DNA of 6,390 bases from Bacteroidales bacterium. Lineage in GTDB: Bacteria; Bacteroidota; Bacteroidia; Bacteroidales; WCHB1-69. The position numbers were made by a program, and so were the translations under genes. The notes beneath the pieces were generated by a model. It searched no databases and was not told where the DNA came from. It worked only from the letters and a program-made list of their open reading frames with translations. Location of the stretch: positions 1 to 6,390 of the forward strand of contig JAQUGA010000115.1 of NCBI GenBank assembly GCA_028684405.1, in the 5' to 3' direction. Positions 4,963 through 6,390 of the stretch are shown in pieces (within the stretch, counting starts at the first letter, position 1; each line of letters starts with the position of its first letter).

Positions 4963-5538
4963 ATGAAAAACGATTCAAAGTTAAATCTTGATGAAATAAT
5001 TTCGCAAGCCATTGGAGGCGAAGTGAAGGCTCAAGAAGCTTTGTTTAAACATTACTATAGTACGATGATGAATATTTGTTTTAGATATGCAGATGGTAAA
5101 GCCGAAGCAAAGGATATGCTTCAGGATGGCTATATTCGTATTCTGCAAAGTCTGAAAACATTTAATTTTGAAGGCTCTTTCGAAGGTTGGATGAAACGAA
5201 TCATGGTCAATTCTTCCATTGATTACATCCGCAAAAACCGACGACATTTTACGGTCTCTATTGATGACGTTCAGGATGTTCAAATGCACTCTTCCAATAC
5301 CAATGATGCGGTTGAAATGATGTCCGCTAAGGAGTTGATGAATCTTCTTAATTCTCTGCCATTGATGAGTAAAACTGTTTTTAATCTTTTTATTTTTGAT
5401 GGATACTCACACGCCGAAATTGCTCAAAAACTCAATATTAAAGAGGGAACTTCCATGTGGCACGTTAATAATGCCCGAACTTTAATGAAATCTAAAATAG
5501 CCAAACTTTATAAAATGGAGGAGGTTTCAAATGGATAA
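4963..5538 (+). CDS. ECF-type sigma-70 family RNA polymerase sigma factor
   Basis: The product has 191 residues with only regions 2 and 4, the ECF layout. Region 2 covers about 24-94: DMLQDGYIRILQSLKTF (51-67) is region 2.2, which contacts core polymerase. GSFEGWMKRIMVNSSIDYIR (71-90) is regions 2.3/2.4, which melt and read the -10 element. After a linker (95-120), region 4 spans about 124-183. Its helix-turn-helix is GYSHAEIAQKL then IKEGTSMWHVNNARTLM, and it should read the -35 element. The GTSxWH form of the recognition helix fits the Bacteroidota groups I know. ATG 4963 lacks a Shine-Dalgarno site, as is usual here. The stop overlaps the start of the next gene by 8 bp, so the two proteins are translationally linked. 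The partner is a one-helix membrane protein, which suggests that an envelope signal controls this sigma factor. The trigger and regulon cannot be read from this window. Confidence 0.93.
   Translation: MKNDSKLNLDEIISQAIGGEVKAQEALFKHYYSTMMNICFRYADGKAEAKDMLQDGYIRILQSLKTFNFEGSFEGWMKRIMVNSSIDYIRKNRRHFTVSIDDVQDVQMHSSNTNDAVEMMSAKELMNLLNSLPLMSKTVFNLFIFDGYSHAEIAQKLNIKEGTSMWHVNNARTLMKSKIAKLYKMEEVSNG
5517..5525 (+). promoter_or_regulatory. Strong Shine-Dalgarno-like site inside the sigma gene
   Basis: GGAGGAGGT lies 5 nt before ATG 5531. It is a near-ideal anti-16S match, whereas the other genes in this window have none. It also encodes Glu-Glu-Val of the sigma factor, so chance is possible. It supports ATG 5531 as the start of the overlapping gene. 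Confidence 0.55.
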
Positions 5539-6390
5539 TTTCGACAAAATTTTAAAACAAAAAATTGAACAAATTCCATTTGAATACGACCCAAATGACT
5601 GGAATGGAGTTTTGCAAAAACAAAAATCTGTAAGTGTTGGCTTCTCTTTGATGACTAAAATTCTTTTTTCTGTTTTCTTGCTTTTACTAATTTCAAGTGC
5701 CGTTTTCTATTCCATAAATACAAGTGGTGAGCAGTTATCTGTGAGCGGTAGTAAGGAGATTGTAAAGAAAGAGATTGAAGAGAAAAAGATTGAGAAGAAG
5801 GAGATTGGGAATACAGAGATTGATGGTAAAGAGATTGGTAATAGGGAGATTGTAAGTAATGAGATTGAAGAGAAAAAGATTGAGAAGAAGGAGATTGGGA
5901 ATACAGAGGTTGCTGGAAAAGAGATTGGTAATAAGGAGATTGTAAAGAAAGAGATTGAAGAGAAAAAGATTGAGGAGAGGGAGATTGGAAATACAGAGGT
6001 TGCTGGAAAAGAGATTGGTAATAAGGAGATTGTAAAGAAGGAGATTGAAGAGAAAAAGATTGAGGAGAGGGAGATTGGGATTACAGAGGTTGTTGGAAAA
6101 GAGATTGGTAATAAGGAGATTGTAAAGAAGGAGATTGAAGAGAAAAAGATTGCTGATAAGGAGGTTGGGAAAACAGATAATAATAAAGGCTCATCCTCGG
6201 AACTAACGGTAAATGGGGTTGTTCAAAATTACGAAAACAGCTATCAACAATCGACTTATATTTCTGAAAAACAAGTTGTTGTATTGGGTGAAGCACGAAT
6301 GAAATCCAACTTTTCTTTTGCAGTTTTAAAGAAATCAATAGAAAATTATCTTTCTATTTCTCAAATTGGTTTAGAAAGAGCTCGTGATAT
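5531..6390 (+). CDS. Sigma-linked membrane protein with 30-residue KEI repeats, 3' end outside the window
   Basis: The frame is open from ATG 5531 to the window edge (286 codons plus 2 bases). Residues 1-37 are cytosolic and include DNFDKILKQKIEQIPFEYD and the segment PNDWN. This resembles the N-terminus of many Bacteroidota proteins encoded next to ECF sigma genes. Residues about 43-62 form one membrane helix (ILFSVFLLLLISSAVFY). Residues 75-215 are 4.7 tandem copies of a 30-residue unit made of pentapeptides of the type KEIxx, and very rich in Lys, Glu and Ile. From 216 a non-repetitive part begins (SSSELTVNGVV, then Asn/Gln/Tyr-rich, then ARMKSNFSFAVLKKSIENYL); I do not recognise it. Position, overlap and topology suggest an anti-sigma-like partner whose short N-terminus holds the sigma factor and whose periplasmic part senses or carries structure. 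No zinc-finger anti-sigma (ZAS) or FecR domain is visible. Existence of the gene is firm; function is inference. Confidence 0.85.
   Translation, partial: MDNFDKILKQKIEQIPFEYDPNDWNGVLQKQKSVSVGFSLMTKILFSVFLLLLISSAVFYSINTSGEQLSVSGSKEIVKKEIEEKKIEKKEIGNTEIDGKEIGNREIVSNEIEEKKIEKKEIGNTEVAGKEIGNKEIVKKEIEEKKIEEREIGNTEVAGKEIGNKEIVKKEIEEKKIEEREIGITEVVGKEIGNKEIVKKEIEEKKIADKEVGKTDNNKGSSSELTVNGVVQNYENSYQQSTYISEKQVVVLGEARMKSNFSFAVLKKSIENYLSISQIGLERARD
5753..6175 (+). repeat. Coding tandem repeat, 90-nt unit, 4.7 copies
   Basis: Units are 5753-5842, 5843-5932, 5933-6022, 6023-6112 and a partial 6113-6175. Units 3 and 4 differ at only 4 of 90 bases, two of which are silent, so recent duplication is likely. 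Each unit consists of six 15-nt blocks encoding mostly xEIxx. The plus strand is strongly purine-biased: unit 3 has 71 purines of 90 and only two C. GAG and AAG codons dominate here, while the rest of the window prefers GAA and AAA. Confidence 0.95.

Noticed and set aside
5753..6175. CRISPR array
   Set aside because: The 90-nt units are contiguous with no unique spacers, and they are in frame within a coding sequence.
6081..6338. Minus-strand open frame of 85 codons rich in Gln, Ser and Pro
   Set aside because: It is the antisense reading of the KEI repeat and the sequence after it; the low C content of the plus strand keeps it open.

Overview
The window is AT-rich DNA that looks like a member of the Bacteroidota, most likely class Flavobacteriia. 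Three things point there: several exact or near-exact matches to the TTG / TAnnTTTG promoter consensus of that phylum, starts that mostly lack Shine-Dalgarno sites, and the protein families present (a group II type GGGP synthase, a Bacteroidota-type DPP IV, and an ECF sigma factor with a one-helix membrane partner). This assignment comes from pattern recognition, not from a database search.

Positions 1-442 hold a leftward tRNA pair, Gly(GCC) then Leu(UAA). Leu is cut by the window edge. A consensus promoter drives the pair, and a divergent consensus promoter reads rightward into tRNA-Ala(GGC) at 443-516.

Positions 443-1100 are the most unusual part. A GIY-YIG nuclease ORF lies directly behind tRNA-Ala. 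The last 24 nt spanning the tRNA 3' end (497-520) and the terminator behind it recur at 966-1031. A 12-nt piece of the tRNA just upstream (485-496) recurs at the 3' end of the nuclease gene and again at 1081-1092. The layout is one full unit (497-872), a hairpin block (872-959), and a second unit (966-1096) that lost the nuclease core. It resembles a tiny element inserted in the T-loop of a tRNA gene. Positions 1097-1430 contain only hairpins and decayed sequence.

Positions 1431-4376 carry a probable two-gene transcription unit: a group II GGGP synthase-family prenyltransferase and, 34 bp later, an exported S9B dipeptidyl peptidase IV. A 586-bp non-coding gap follows.

Positions 4963-6390 carry an ECF sigma factor overlapping by 8 bp a gene that runs off the right edge. 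That gene encodes a short cytosolic segment, one membrane helix and then 4.7 copies of a 30-residue Lys/Glu/Ile repeat built of pentapeptides. By position and topology it is probably the membrane regulator (anti-sigma-like partner) of the sigma factor, but it has no recognised anti-sigma domain.
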